Assembly: GCA_017465405.1 (NCBI GenBank)
Contig: JAFTWG010000012.1
Location: 67,692-112,134 of the forward strand
Reading direction: 5' to 3'
Length of the DNA: 44,443 bases
Source: Alphaproteobacteria bacterium
Lineage (GTDB): Bacteria > Pseudomonadota > Alphaproteobacteria > RF32 > CAG-239
Each line of letters starts with the position of its first letter. Within the stretch, counting starts at the first letter, position 1. Below the pieces are notes generated by a model. It saw nothing but the letters and a program-made list of their open reading frames with translations, was not told the DNA's origin and made no database searches. The translations under genes and the position numbers were made by a program. Positions 21,486 to 31,319 of the stretch are shown piece after piece.

Positions 21486-22462
21486 GTCTTATAAGATCAC
21501 AATTAGTTGGCACCGGATATAGTCTTCCTGCCAAAGTATTAACTAATGATGATTTATCAAAAATTGTTGAAACAAACGATGAGTGGATTAGCACTCGAAC
21601 AGGTATCAGAAGCCGACATATTGCCTCTGAAGGTGAATACACTTCCGATTTTTGTGTAAAAGCCGCTCAGATGGCCATGAAAAATGCACAGATGAGTGCA
21701 GAAGATATTGATTTCATTATTTTGGCAACCGTTACACCGGATAATACCTTCCCATCATGTGCTGCTAAAATTTCCAAAATTTTGGGACTTCGTTCCGGAG
21801 TTGCCGCAATGGATATAAATGCCGCTTGTTCAGGTTTTGTTTATGCAACTCAAATTGCCGATAATATGATTCGTTTGGGACAAATTAAAAATGCTTTAGT
21901 TATCGGTGCCGAAACTTTATCAAGAATTACCGATTGGACAGACCGAAATACTTGCGTATTATTCGGTGACGGAGCCGGTGCGGCTATTTATAAAGCTACA
22001 GAATGTGAAGGAAAAAATACTGATACAGGTATTTTGGCTACCAAAATTTATGCCGACGGTGCGCAATATGATAAACTTTGTTCTGATAGCGGTGTTTCTT
22101 TCAACCAAAAATCCGGATATATTCATATGGACGGAAAAGAAGTGTTCAAAGTTGCCGTTCCCAGTTTGGTTCAAGGGGTTGAAGAAACTTTAGCAATCGC
22201 AAATGTCAGCATAAATGATATAGATTGGTATATTCCGCATCAGGCAAATTCAAGAATTATCGATTCTGTTGCAAAGAAGCTTGAAATTGACGAAAACAAA
22301 GTTATCGTTACCGTTGACCATCACGGCAACACTTCTGCTGCTTCGATTCCTTTAGCTTTGGCAGAATCCATCGAATCCGGAAAAGTAAAGAAAGGAGACT
22401 TGGTTGCCTTCAGCTCTATGGGAGCTGGCTTTACTTGGGGCGGAATGATTATAAGAATTTAA
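21482..22462 (+). CDS. fabH: FabH beta-ketoacyl-ACP synthase III
   Basis: 326 aa thiolase-fold enzyme that starts fatty-acid synthesis by condensing acetyl-CoA with malonyl-ACP. Catalytic triad visible: Cys116 in DINAACSGF, His253 in IPHQANSRI, Asn283 in DHHGNTSAAS. GIRSRHIA and the C-terminal GAGFTWGGMIIRI are also typical. The ATG overlaps the plsX stop (ATGA), so translation is coupled. Confidence 0.97.
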   Translation: MSLIRSQLVGTGYSLPAKVLTNDDLSKIVETNDEWISTRTGIRSRHIASEGEYTSDFCVKAAQMAMKNAQMSAEDIDFIILATVTPDNTFPSCAAKISKILGLRSGVAAMDINAACSGFVYATQIADNMIRLGQIKNALVIGAETLSRITDWTDRNTCVLFGDGAGAAIYKATECEGKNTDTGILATKIYADGAQYDKLCSDSGVSFNQKSGYIHMDGKEVFKVAVPSLVQGVEETLAIANVSINDIDWYIPHQANSRIIDSVAKKLEIDENKVIVTVDHHGNTSAASIPLALAESIESGKVKKGDLVAFSSMGAGFTWGGMIIRI

Positions 22463-22485
22463 GTTGTAGATAGTTTTTAAAAATA

Positions 22486-22514
22486 TTGGCGATATATTTT
22501 TTTGTTGCTATATT
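22486..22514 (+). promoter_or_regulatory. Likely promoter of ihfA-merR
   Basis: TTGGCG (22486-22491), 17-base spacer, TATATT (22509-22514). Confidence 0.45.
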
Positions 22515-22548
22515 AAAAAAAATAAAAAAATAGAAGGATGGAATAAAA

Positions 22549-22833
22549 ATGAGAACAGTTACAAGATCTGATATTGCAGAAACATTATACCAAGAAGTTG
22601 GTTTGTCACGCAAAGATTCTGGTGAAATTTTGGATATGGTTTTAGAAGAAATTACCAATGATTTGGTAAATGGTAACAACGTAAAAATTTCTTCTTTCGG
22701 CACTTTTACCGTACGTCAAAAAAATACACGTATCGGTCGTAACCCTAAAACCGGTGTTGAAGCAGAAATTTCTTCTCGTAAAGTTATTTCTTTCAAACCG
22801 TCTCAAACAATGCGTTCTTCTTTGAACAAATAA
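22549..22833 (+). CDS. ihfA: Integration host factor alpha subunit
   Basis: 94 aa HU/IHF family: [40 protein letters not shown], the arm [25 protein letters not shown]. The NPKTG turn intercalates DNA. Position after fabH and before a MerR-type gene is the conserved proteobacterial context of the alpha subunit. GAAGGATGG ribosome binding site. Confidence 0.92.
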   Translation: MRTVTRSDIAETLYQEVGLSRKDSGEILDMVLEEITNDLVNGNNVKISSFGTFTVRQKNTRIGRNPKTGVEAEISSRKVISFKPSQTMRSSLNK

Positions 22834-22849
22834 TTCTGTCGGATGTAAC

Positions 22850-23263
22850 ATGGTTGTCAACAAATCTAAAGCGGCATTCAGAACCATTGCAGAAGTTGCT
22901 GATATGTTGGGTGTTGGCACCCATGTTCTTCGTTTTTGGGAAACCAAGTTTAATCAAATCAAACCGTTGAAAATGAATGGCGGTCGCCGTTATTATCGTC
23001 CTGACGATGTAAAACTTTTGGAATGTATTCAAAAACTTCTCCATAATGAACGTTATACCATTGAAGGTGTACAAAAGCTCTTCAAAGAAAAAGGTATAAA
23101 GAATTTTGTCGGAAATACAATTTTAGATGATCTTTTTGCAGAAGAAATAGGTGCTAACGAACAAAATTGTTATGACAATACATCATCTTTATCTTCAGAT
23201 GTCATTAAAGATATAATAGAAGAACTTTCTTCAATAAAATCGGAATTGCAAAAAGTTATTTAA
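22850..23263 (+). CDS. MerR-family regulator
   Basis: 137 aa. Winged-helix domain [64 protein letters not shown] (about 8-85), then a short acidic tail with a coiled-coil-like end ([16 protein letters not shown]). No effector cysteines like those of metal sensors. The gene follows ihfA, as in many alphaproteobacteria, and converges with the GNAT gene two bases downstream. Confidence 0.9.
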   Translation: MVVNKSKAAFRTIAEVADMLGVGTHVLRFWETKFNQIKPLKMNGGRRYYRPDDVKLLECIQKLLHNERYTIEGVQKLFKEKGIKNFVGNTILDDLFAEEIGANEQNCYDNTSSLSSDVIKDIIEELSSIKSELQKVI

Positions 23264-23265
23264 TA

Positions 23266-23820
23266 TCACTCATTTACGAGTTTTGCGTAAATTTCTCTAT
23301 CATAAAAATCACCATAGGCAAAAATAGCTTTGCGATTGGTATTTTCAAATTTATATCCGTTACGAATTGCTACATTTGCCGAAGCCCTGTTGCGACTGTC
23401 ACAACTGATAACCAAACGATTAATTTTTGCAGCAAAGGCATATTTCTCGAGTTGTCGCAAAGCATCAGAAACATAGCCGTATCCGGTTTTATCTTCTTTT
23501 AACCAATAGCCTATTTCTGCACTGTGATTATCCAAATCAATATTATGAATATCTATCGAACCCAGCAATTTCTTTGAACATTTATCAGCAATAACATAAG
23601 CAAATTTAGCTTGAGATGCCCAAGCTAAATTAAAATGTTTAGTAGCATTCGTAACACTATCAAAACAATCTGTTCTATCCACCCACATTAAATATGAGCG
23701 CAAAAATTTCCTGTTACTGTCTATTGCTAACCACATTTCATTGTCATAATTATGGTCACGCTTGTATAAAATAACATTTGTTCCTTCGATAATTTCAGGC
23801 AAAGAAAATGGCTCTAACAT
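23266..23820 (-). CDS. GNAT acetyltransferase, RimJ/RimL type
   Basis: 184 aa. RimJ/RimL-type N-acetyltransferase layout: LPEIIEGTNVILYKRD, VIADKCSKKLLGSIDIHNID, AEIGYWLKEDKTGYGYVSDALRQLEKYAF with the acetyl-CoA loop (about residues 100-130), and NRLVISCDSRNRASANVAIRNGYKFE. Substrate not predictable: ribosomal proteins, amino-sugars and antibiotics are all possible in this family. It is 12 bases downstream of the phosphoesterase gene. Confidence 0.85.
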   Translation of the reverse strand: MLEPFSLPEIIEGTNVILYKRDHNYDNEMWLAIDSNRKFLRSYLMWVDRTDCFDSVTNATKHFNLAWASQAKFAYVIADKCSKKLLGSIDIHNIDLDNHSAEIGYWLKEDKTGYGYVSDALRQLEKYAFAAKINRLVISCDSRNRASANVAIRNGYKFENTNRKAIFAYGDFYDREIYAKLVNE

Positions 23821-23831
23821 AGATATTCTCG

Positions 23832-24959
23832 CTATTCTTCAGGTTTTATGGTAATAAGGGTTACTTCGGCCGGAGCCAACAAACGCATAGGAGGTCCCCA
23901 ATATCCGGCACCATTTGAAATATATAAAACTTTACCATCTATATCATATTTTCCGGATAAATAGTTATTTGCCCATTTTACCAATATATGAAACGGGAAT
24001 ATTTGTCCTCCGTGAGTATGAGCAGATAATTGTAAATCAAACCCCATATTCAAATATTCTTTAGCAAATTTAGGGTTATGAGCCAATAAAACTTTATAAT
24101 CATCAACTTCACTACCATCCAGAATATTAGGGTATTCTTTCACAACTCTTTGCATCGAATTATCCGGTATGCCGGCAATATAAATACCACTATCCCCTAC
24201 TCGCATACCATTTTCAGATAAAAAGTAAAAGCCCATATTTTGAAACTGCCATTGTATCGGAACCAAACCGTTATAATATTCGTGATTTCCGGCTGAAACA
24301 TAAACACCATGCTTAGCAGATAGCTTTGACAATTCTTTTAAATGATTACTGATATAACCGATGCCATCATCAATAATGTCTCCCGGCATAACGACAATAT
24401 CAGGATTAAGCGAATTAGAAAGTTTAACCAGTTTTTCAACTCCGGACACCGACTTTCTGCCATGTAGGTGAACATCATTAATTTGTAATATTGTAATCGG
24501 CTCACTAATTTTATTGCTTATAATTTCAAGTTTGTTAACCACCGGAAGTTTTATTGCTTCAAAAATTGCATAAACAGATACTGCAATAGCTAACAAGACG
24601 GTTATGATATTGACTTTTATAAGCAAAGATGTATTTGTCGGATTCCAAATCTGTGATTTTCCGAAAATTTTATAGGCTACAAACCAAAAACCATCACGGA
24701 AAAACAACATAATAAACAGAATGAACACAAATCCGAAACATGCGTATCCTACATTTGAAAAAGAATTAAAAATTTGTCCGTCCAACAACATTTTACGGCG
24801 TAAAACGTTTATAATAAGCGGAGATAACCAAGCTGATACCAAAAGCAGAAAAACAAATGTTCTTATTGACCAATGGACATTATTATAACCTAATAAAGTC
24901 CTTTCGGTAATTACCGAACAAGCCAAAGCTACTATCAATGATGCATAAACAAAAAACAT
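23832..24959 (-). CDS. Membrane-anchored metallophosphoesterase (YkuE/YaeI type)
   Basis: 375 aa. Four N-terminal membrane segments (to about residue 135), then a calcineurin-like phosphoesterase domain with all metal-site motifs: QINDVHLHGR (D-x-H), MPGDIIDDG, SAGNHEYYNG, LLAHNPKF and LSAHTHGGQIFP. Family members act on cell-envelope lipids or nucleotides; YaeI and YkuE have similar motif sets. No clear operon partner except the GNAT gene. Confidence 0.9.
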   Translation of the reverse strand: MFFVYASLIVALACSVITERTLLGYNNVHWSIRTFVFLLLVSAWLSPLIINVLRRKMLLDGQIFNSFSNVGYACFGFVFILFIMLFFRDGFWFVAYKIFGKSQIWNPTNTSLLIKVNIITVLLAIAVSVYAIFEAIKLPVVNKLEIISNKISEPITILQINDVHLHGRKSVSGVEKLVKLSNSLNPDIVVMPGDIIDDGIGYISNHLKELSKLSAKHGVYVSAGNHEYYNGLVPIQWQFQNMGFYFLSENGMRVGDSGIYIAGIPDNSMQRVVKEYPNILDGSEVDDYKVLLAHNPKFAKEYLNMGFDLQLSAHTHGGQIFPFHILVKWANNYLSGKYDIDGKVLYISNGAGYWGPPMRLLAPAEVTLITIKPEE

Positions 24960-24979
24960 TTTCCCTCCGGAAGAATAAT

Positions 24980-25522
24980 TTAAGCTTGTGCGGCTACCGC
25001 CTCAACTGTCTTACGGCGATATACACGTTTCGCTTTTACAGGTTCTTTTTCCTCATTTTCAGTTTTATTAATCTCAATTACATGAAATGATTTCTTCACA
25101 CTTCTGGTTTTCTTTACTTCTTTAACTTCCTGTTCTGCCGGAGTTTCTGTAACAACTTCTGCAATCGGAGCCTGATTTTCAACTGTGGTTTCATTTATGT
25201 TATTATCAGTTGTTGGTGCAGCTTCTGCTTTTACATCGGCATTGGCATTATCATTTGCTTCTTGCTGTTCTCTTGCCTGTTTACGTTCATTAATTTCTGT
25301 GACAATTTTGCGATAATGTTCAGCATATTGGCGAAAAATTTCCGCAGTAACATAGTCATTATTGCTATGTGCTTCCTTTGCCAAATCATTATATCTCTTT
25401 ATTAAATCAAGAGCCGTTCCGCTAATTTTTCCGGCAATGGAATTGCTGTCAAATTTATAATTAAGAGAATATATTGCATTATTTGAATTATTATTACGAT
25501 ATCTGTTATTTACTTTTTTCAT
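24980..25522 (-). CDS. DUF4167 protein
   Basis: 180 aa. N-terminal NNRYRNNNSNNAIYSLNYKFDSN then SGTALDLIKRYNDLAKEAHSNNDYVTAEIFRQYAEHYRKIV (about 35-75), the DUF4167 core that is nearly restricted to Alphaproteobacteria. The rest is an acidic, low-complexity region ending in a Lys/Arg-rich tail (KAKRVYRRKTVEAVAAQA). Its usual position beside prmC supports the assignment. Function unknown; possibly nucleic-acid associated. Confidence 0.85.
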   Translation of the reverse strand: MKKVNNRYRNNNSNNAIYSLNYKFDSNSIAGKISGTALDLIKRYNDLAKEAHSNNDYVTAEIFRQYAEHYRKIVTEINERKQAREQQEANDNANADVKAEAAPTTDNNINETTVENQAPIAEVVTETPAEQEVKEVKKTRSVKKSFHVIEINKTENEEKEPVKAKRVYRRKTVEAVAAQA

Positions 25523-25672
25523 ATAAAATCACTACCATATAAAGGGTTAAAAAGCACCTTATGTGCTCCCAAACAAAAAACTGTATTCAGTATGACGGAA
25601 ATTCTAAAAAACATACGACATTTGTCATAGCGTTTACAAGGGCATAATACATTTTATTTTATTAATTGCAAC

Positions 25673-26503
25673 TTATTTTTTTAAAATTATACAACGTTCT
25701 ATTCCGGACAAGTCACATACTTTAGAAACTAATTTTAATCCTTTATCCGTAAATATATCGGCAATCATATCCGCCTGCCCCATTCCGCCTTCTAATAAAA
25801 TATATCCGTCGTCTTCCAAAATCAAGGGCGCAATTTCAGCAATTCGGCGATAATGAACATATCCGTCTTTTCCTCCGTCTAAAGCCATAAACGGGTCATA
25901 TTTTTTTACTTCTTCGTCAAGTTCATCAATATCATCTGTCGGAATATAAGGAGGATTACTGATTATAAGCGGAGTCTTTACTGGTGTTTCATCATTAAAA
26001 TAATCAAATTTTTCAAAATTAATTCGGTTTTCCAAACCTAATCTTTTTGCGTTTTGCTTAGCCACTGCTATAGCTTTTTCAGATTTATCAAAACCAATAC
26101 CACACATTTGCGGGACATCTTGCAATATTGACAATATCAAACATCCCGAACCGACCCCAAACTCCACAATCTTATTCATATTGTTTTGTTTTGCTATTTT
26201 TATAGCTTCTTCTACCAAAATTTCACTATCCGGACGAGGAGACAAAACATCAGAATTTACCACAAATGTGCTTTTATAAAAATCCTTAACACCCAATATT
26301 TTATCAAGTGGCTCGTGCTTCATTCTGCGAGCCAACATTTGTTTTAGCTCTGCCTCTCGGTCACAACTGACAGCTATGTCCGTACCGATTGCATTGGTAT
26401 CGACATTTAAGATTTTGGACAACATCATACGTGCTTCAAGTCTGGGAGAATCAACTCCCAAAGCCGATAAAGAAGAAACTAAATCTCCAAATGTTATTGT
26501 CAT
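25673..26503 (-). CDS. prmC: PrmC, release-factor glutamine methyltransferase
   Basis: 276 aa. It methylates the GGQ glutamine of peptide-chain release factors. SAM-binding motif EFGVGSGCLILSI (114-126) and the substrate-Gln motif NPPY at 183-186 are present; LSPRPDSEILVEEA is also diagnostic of PrmC. It follows the short 68-aa ORF by ten bases. Confidence 0.95.
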   Translation of the reverse strand: MTITFGDLVSSLSALGVDSPRLEARMMLSKILNVDTNAIGTDIAVSCDREAELKQMLARRMKHEPLDKILGVKDFYKSTFVVNSDVLSPRPDSEILVEEAIKIAKQNNMNKIVEFGVGSGCLILSILQDVPQMCGIGFDKSEKAIAVAKQNAKRLGLENRINFEKFDYFNDETPVKTPLIISNPPYIPTDDIDELDEEVKKYDPFMALDGGKDGYVHYRRIAEIAPLILEDDGYILLEGGMGQADMIADIFTDKGLKLVSKVCDLSGIERCIILKK

Positions 26504-26513
26504 TTTGTTCAGG

Positions 26514-26720
26514 TTATGCTTTAAAAGGTTCTTTGAAAATTTTATTCTTGCGAATTTTTCTTACTTTTTTAATTCTATCTTCCATCCGTTTTGGCATATC
26601 ATCAATGGATTCCACTGGAGAAAAAATATTTTTATAATCATATCCGCGCACGTCTGTTTCCTCCATTTGTCCTTCAAAATCAAATGTAGCAACGGCTTTT
26701 TCTTCATTTTCCTCAGACAT
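26514..26720 (-). CDS. Small charged protein between rpoH and prmC
   Basis: 68 aa: acidic first half (MSEENEEKAVATFDFEGQMEET) and strongly basic second half (RMEDRIKKVRKIRKNKIFKEPFKA), with no membrane span or cysteine. It sits 15 bases after rpoH and ten before prmC, in the same direction, so it is likely cotranscribed. No family recognised. Confidence 0.6.
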   Translation of the reverse strand: MSEENEEKAVATFDFEGQMEETDVRGYDYKNIFSPVESIDDMPKRMEDRIKKVRKIRKNKIFKEPFKA

Positions 26721-26735
26721 TTACGCTCCTGTTGA

Positions 26736-27626
26736 TTAGGCTACTTCTTGTTTTACTAATTCTGCCAAATGTTCAAAGGCTTTCTTTTCTATTTGGCGAA
26801 CACGTTCACGGCTGATTTCATACTTTGTTCCGATATCCTCTAATGTCATCGGCTCATCGGTTAACATACGATTTTTCACAATATAAGCTTCACGTTCCGG
26901 TAACCTATTAAGACAAGACATCAAAACCTGATGTTTATATTTGGCTTCTTGTTTTCTGGCCAACGCTTCTTCAACATTTTGTCGGCTGTCTACCAACAAA
27001 TCTTGTCTTTCTCTATCCTCATCATCACCGATTGTAACATTTAATGATGTATCACCGCTCAAACGACGATTCATTTCGATAACTTCTTGTTCTTCTACAA
27101 CCAGTTCTGTAGCAATTTGTTTTACAACTGTCGGTTCTAACTCTTTGTTTTCATATATACCTAAACGAGCCTTTATACGGTTCAAGTTATAAAATAACTT
27201 TTTCTGTGCGGCAACCGTTCCGATTTTCACCAAAGACCAAGAGCGCAAAATAAAGTCATTGATAGAAGCTTTAATCCACCAAATTGCATAAGTTGAAAGA
27301 CGAACTTTTTTAGATAAATCAAATTTCTTAACAGCCTGCATAAGACCGATATTAGCTTCAGAAATAATATCAGCCAAAGGCAACCCGTAACGACGATAGG
27401 TTAATGCAATTTTAGCAGCCAAACGCAAGTGTGACACGACCAAACGATGAGCGGCTTCCAAATTATTATTTTGCTTAAAATCGTTGATAAGAGCAACTTC
27501 TTCTTCTTCGGATAAAACCGGAAAAGATTTAATTCTTTCAAAATATGCCACCAACCCGTTATTATCAATTACCAAAGGTAAATTGGAAGATGGTTTAACT
27601 ACTACTATCGAAGATCCGCTACTCAA
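26736..27626 (-). CDS. rpoH: RpoH heat-shock sigma factor
   Basis: 296 aa sigma-32-type factor. Region 2 (LPLADIISEANIGLMQAVKKFD, YAIWWIKASINDFILRS), the RpoH box QKKLFYNLNR, and region 4 HTH (LEDIGTKYEISRERVRQIEKKAF) are all visible. It directs RNA polymerase to heat-shock promoters. The QKKLFYNLNR box distinguishes it from sigma-70. Confidence 0.95.
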   Translation of the reverse strand: MSSGSSIVVVKPSSNLPLVIDNNGLVAYFERIKSFPVLSEEEEVALINDFKQNNNLEAAHRLVVSHLRLAAKIALTYRRYGLPLADIISEANIGLMQAVKKFDLSKKVRLSTYAIWWIKASINDFILRSWSLVKIGTVAAQKKLFYNLNRIKARLGIYENKELEPTVVKQIATELVVEEQEVIEMNRRLSGDTSLNVTIGDDEDRERQDLLVDSRQNVEEALARKQEAKYKHQVLMSCLNRLPEREAYIVKNRMLTDEPMTLEDIGTKYEISRERVRQIEKKAFEHLAELVKQEVA

Positions 27627-27700
27627 AATAAATCAACCTACTTTCATTTTTCACACAATAGAAAATTATATTACATAAAAAACAAATTTCAACCCCAAAA

Positions 27701-28243
27701 TTAATTTGCTTCGTTCAAACTTTCATATTGTTTAACATCAGGCACATACCATACCGAGAAATTGTTTTTTCCATCCACCGGCGGAACAAAATTTATAATT
27801 TGCACGACATAACGAAAATCTTCAGGATATATCAACAAATAAATCGGTTTTTTGCCTTCTCCGACACAAAGACGCATATCGCTTTCTTTAATATCACGAT
27901 TAATTTTGTTCATCACGATTTCATTAGCAACCAAAAAGTTTTCCTTGCTGTCAAAAGTACTTACGGGAACTTCGGTATATGAATTAATATTCTTAAGCAC
28001 CAGTCGGCGTTTACGAATATCCATTATTGAACCGGAAGTCTCTTTATCAAGATGAGATTTTACATGTTCACGCACGATATCAATCAACTTTTCATTATCG
28101 CAAGTAGGAAAATCCTCACTTTTCTGTTCATCGGCGGTTTGCGGTGCTTCTATTATCATAATTGTTTCTTCTTGCTCAACAGTTTCTGAAGCAAAAACAT
28201 TGAACGAAAGCAAAGACATAACCGCCAATAACAGATATTTCAT
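27701..28243 (-). CDS. Secreted protein of unknown function, downstream of asnS
   Basis: 180 aa from ATG 28243, chosen for the GGAG seven bases upstream. Signal peptide MKYLLLAVMSLLSFNVFA-S, then an acidic linker and a mature domain with C-DNEKLIDIVREHVKSHL, RRLVLKNINSYTEVPV and RYVVQIINFVPP. Two mature cysteines could form a disulfide. It begins 11 bases after asnS. I do not recognise the family. Confidence 0.7.
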   Translation of the reverse strand: MKYLLLAVMSLLSFNVFASETVEQEETIMIIEAPQTADEQKSEDFPTCDNEKLIDIVREHVKSHLDKETSGSIMDIRKRRLVLKNINSYTEVPVSTFDSKENFLVANEIVMNKINRDIKESDMRLCVGEGKKPIYLLIYPEDFRYVVQIINFVPPVDGKNNFSVWYVPDVKQYESLNEAN

Positions 28244-28253
28244 ACATTTTCTC

Positions 28254-29642
28254 CTAGAAATTAACAGATTTAGGTGTTCTCGGGAACGGAATAACATCAC
28301 GAATATTTCCGATTCCGGTCAAAAGCAACATCATACGTTCAAATCCCAAACCGAAACCGGCGTGAGGAACGGAACCATAACGACGAGAATCCAAATACCA
28401 AGAATAGTCTTCTTCCTTCATTCCCATTTCTTCAATACGTGCAACCAATCTGTCATATCTTTCTTCACGTTGTGAGCCTCCGATAAGTTCACCAATACCG
28501 GGAACTAAAACATCCATTGCGGCAACTGTCTTGTTGTCATCGTTCATACGCATATAAAATGCTTTAATTTCTTTCGGATAATCTCTAACAATTACCGGAC
28601 GTTTAAAATGTTTTTCTGCCAAGAAACGTTCGTGTTCGGTCTGCATATCGACACCATATTCCGGTTTATATTCAAAAGTTTCTCCGGACTTTTGCATAAT
28701 CTCAATTGCTTCACTATATGTAATGCGTGCAAATGGTTGATTTATAATCGAATCCAAAGTGTCTCTCAATCCCGGAGCAACAAATTTGTTGAACAACTCA
28801 ATATCTTCCGCACAATTCTCAACAACATGCTTTACACAATATCTTACCATATCTTCCGCCAAATCCATATCATCATAAATATCAGCGAAAGCCATTTCCG
28901 GTTCAATCATCCAAAATTCGGCAGCATGACGAGTTGTATTAGAGTTCTCGGCACGGAAAGTAGGTCCGAAAGTATAAATATCACCGAGAGCCATCGCATA
29001 CATTTCACCGTTTAGTTGACCTGATACGGTAAGTCTTGCTTCTTTACCGAAAAAGTCTTGAGAATAATCTACTTTTCCGTCCTTTGTTTTCGGTACATTG
29101 TTCAAATCGAGAGTTGTAACCTGAAACATTTCTCCGGCACCTTCGCAATCCGATGCCGTAATAATCGGGGTATGTACATAACGAAAACCTTTTTCGTTAA
29201 AAAATTTGTGAATAGCATAAGACAATTCCGAACGAATACGGAAAGCTGCACCATATTTGTTTGTACGCGGACGCAAATGAGCTATTGTACGTAAATATTC
29301 ATCTGTATGTTTTTTCTTTTGCAAAGGAAAATCTTCATTAGCAATATCATAAATTTCAATTTCTTCTGCTTTAATTTCATATTTTTGGTTTCCGCCCAAA
29401 GATTCGATTAACGCACCTTTAACCGCTAAAGAAGAACCTGTTGTCAATTTTTTCAAATCGTCATAATTGGCTAAATTGTTATTGGCAATAATTTGAATAT
29501 TCTTCAAACAAGATCCGTCATTAAGTTCAATAAACATAAAATCTTTTGAATCTCGACGGGTTTTAACCCAACCTTTTACCAATACTTCGTCAAGTGTAGT
29601 ATCCGACTTTAGAAGTTTTACAATTTTTGTTCTTTTTAACAT
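28254..29642 (-). CDS. asnS: Asparaginyl-tRNA synthetase
   Basis: 462 aa class IIb synthetase. An N-terminal OB anticodon-binding domain ([23 protein letters not shown]) precedes the catalytic core: motif 1 region ([14 protein letters not shown]), motif 2 [21 protein letters not shown] and motif 3 [15 protein letters not shown]. The motif 2 loop and length fit AsnRS rather than AspRS, which has a large insertion. It charges tRNA-Asn directly. Confidence 0.95.
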   Translation of the reverse strand: MLKRTKIVKLLKSDTTLDEVLVKGWVKTRRDSKDFMFIELNDGSCLKNIQIIANNNLANYDDLKKLTTGSSLAVKGALIESLGGNQKYEIKAEEIEIYDIANEDFPLQKKKHTDEYLRTIAHLRPRTNKYGAAFRIRSELSYAIHKFFNEKGFRYVHTPIITASDCEGAGEMFQVTTLDLNNVPKTKDGKVDYSQDFFGKEARLTVSGQLNGEMYAMALGDIYTFGPTFRAENSNTTRHAAEFWMIEPEMAFADIYDDMDLAEDMVRYCVKHVVENCAEDIELFNKFVAPGLRDTLDSIINQPFARITYSEAIEIMQKSGETFEYKPEYGVDMQTEHERFLAEKHFKRPVIVRDYPKEIKAFYMRMNDDNKTVAAMDVLVPGIGELIGGSQREERYDRLVARIEEMGMKEEDYSWYLDSRRYGSVPHAGFGLGFERMMLLLTGIGNIRDVIPFPRTPKSVNF

Positions 29643-29721
29643 TTTAGCCTTTTCCTATTTATTTTAAAAATTTTACCGACTGCGATATTATAACAGTTAT
29701 TTTTAATTGTCCAGTACAGCA

Positions 29722-29749
29722 TTGACAAAAAATGAACTATTGCTAATAT
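29722..29749 (+). promoter_or_regulatory. Promoter of the glycine-zipper lipoprotein gene
   Basis: TTGACA (29722-29727), 16-base spacer, TAATAT (29744-29749); transcription would start near 29756, ahead of an AAAGGAGC ribosome binding site. Confidence 0.65.
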
Positions 29750-29782
29750 GTTTTTAATAATATTTCAATAAAGGAGCAAAAA

Positions 29783-30256
29783 ATGAAAAAAATAGCATTA
29801 ATTTTAGCAATTCCGGCCTTAATGTTAATGAGTGCTTGTGCAGCTGACATCGGAGCAAACCAATACGATTCTGCTTCGGTAGGTTCTGTAACCAAAGCTC
29901 TCAAAGGAACCATAATTTCTGTTCGCAGCATTACCGTTCGTGACAGTAACAAATCCGGCGGAACCGCTATCGGTGCAATCGCCGGAGGTATTGCCGGCTC
30001 CCAAGTAGGAAAAGGTAACACTGCCGCTTTAATCGGTGGAACAGCAGGTGCTTTGTTAGGCGGTGCAGCCGGTAATTTGGCACAAGGAAGTCTTTCCAGC
30101 CAAGGCGGATATGAATATGTTGTTCAACTTGACAACGGCGGAATTGTTACCGTAACTCAAGGCAACGATGTATTACTCGCTAACGGACAACGTTGCATGG
30201 TTCTTTATGGAGACGGTTCTTCAAGAGCTCGCGTAATACCTTATAACGGATATTAA
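29783..30256 (+). CDS. 17-kDa-antigen/SlyB-like glycine-zipper lipoprotein
   Basis: 157 aa. Lipoprotein signal MKKIALILAIPALMLMSAC (Cys19), then a glycine-zipper membrane hairpin (GGTAIGAIAGGIAGSQVGKG, TAALIGGTAGALLGGAAGNL, about 70-110) and a C-terminal small beta domain (YVVQLDNGGIVTVTQG, RVIPY). This matches the outer-membrane lipoprotein family of SlyB/Pcp and the rickettsial 17-kDa antigen. Involved in outer-membrane integrity. Confidence 0.88.
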   Translation: MKKIALILAIPALMLMSACAADIGANQYDSASVGSVTKALKGTIISVRSITVRDSNKSGGTAIGAIAGGIAGSQVGKGNTAALIGGTAGALLGGAAGNLAQGSLSSQGGYEYVVQLDNGGIVTVTQGNDVLLANGQRCMVLYGDGSSRARVIPYNGY

Positions 30257-30259
30257 AAA

Positions 30260-31234
30260 ATGACTGATAACAAGGCAAATACGGTTCAAGAATTTGAAGA
30301 CCTGTTTATCAATGTTGATAGTGTATATGATTATGCCGAAGCGTATCATACAATGGAAAACTATGTTTTATCCGGTCAAAAAATTGATAATAAAGGATTT
30401 GAAAAACTTGTAACCGTATTTGCCAAGTTATCACCGAAAGATGATTATATAAGTTTTTATCCGATAAATATGTTAATGTGGCGAAAATCGCCATCTCAGG
30501 AACAAGAACTTTTTGACGAGATAAAAGCTTCTTCTTATCGTACCGATATCAATTCCCTGTCCAAAATAATTAAAATTATTGACAAGGTTAACGAGGATTT
30601 CACTTCCCGTATTCCAGACAGTTTTATTAAAAGATATCAAAATTTTATATTGGAAAAAATTAAGACAACCGACTTTAGTACAAAAGATATTGAACAACTA
30701 AAAGAAAACTTTGCAAACTGTGAAAGTCATAATCCGAAATTGCAAAAAATGTATCAGCTTATGCCCGATATAATCAAACAAACTCAAAACGAAAAAATAG
30801 GCAAAGAAATATTCTCTCTTAACAAATGGGCTTTCGAATATAAAAATGACGATTTACTCAAAAAATTATCATATCGTTCCACCTACATCAACATTTTATA
30901 TGAAAGATTGGTAAGAGAACACAGTATAAAACATATTGATATAACTCAACAATATCAAAACCATCGCATAAAAACAAATCGAAAAGTGAACGAACTCACC
31001 GGAACAACCGATTCTAAAGGTAAAGAAATTTGCCGCAAATATGCAATTAATAAAGTTTATAAAGCAACCGCAAATAGTGATAATTTCAAACTGGATTGCA
31101 TAAAAAATGCTTTAGAAAAATATGTTGACACTCCTTTTTATGATGACTGTCAAGATATATTACAAGCCATCGAAGGTGGCGAAAAAAGTCGCAATGTAAA
31201 AATGCCGATAAAACTCCCCTATTACAGACATTAA
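30260..31234 (+). CDS. 324-aa helical protein of unknown function
   Basis: It starts four bases after the lipoprotein gene, so it is likely cotranscribed. Soluble, Lys/Asn/Asp-rich, helical throughout, without signal peptide or membrane span. Short helical repeats around FEDLFINVDSVYDYAEAYHTMENYV, IDNKGFEKLVTVFAKL and STKDIEQLKENFANCE suggest a tetratricopeptide-like solenoid, but I see no canonical TPR consensus. Three scattered cysteines. No family recognised. Confidence 0.6.
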   Translation: MTDNKANTVQEFEDLFINVDSVYDYAEAYHTMENYVLSGQKIDNKGFEKLVTVFAKLSPKDDYISFYPINMLMWRKSPSQEQELFDEIKASSYRTDINSLSKIIKIIDKVNEDFTSRIPDSFIKRYQNFILEKIKTTDFSTKDIEQLKENFANCESHNPKLQKMYQLMPDIIKQTQNEKIGKEIFSLNKWAFEYKNDDLLKKLSYRSTYINILYERLVREHSIKHIDITQQYQNHRIKTNRKVNELTGTTDSKGKEICRKYAINKVYKATANSDNFKLDCIKNALEKYVDTPFYDDCQDILQAIEGGEKSRNVKMPIKLPYYRH

Positions 31235-31319
31235 AAATCTTCTTACAACTTGGATTTTGCTAAAAAATAGCTATCTGTAAATCATAATCTATTTATACCA
31301 ATTTAATAGGAGACAGATT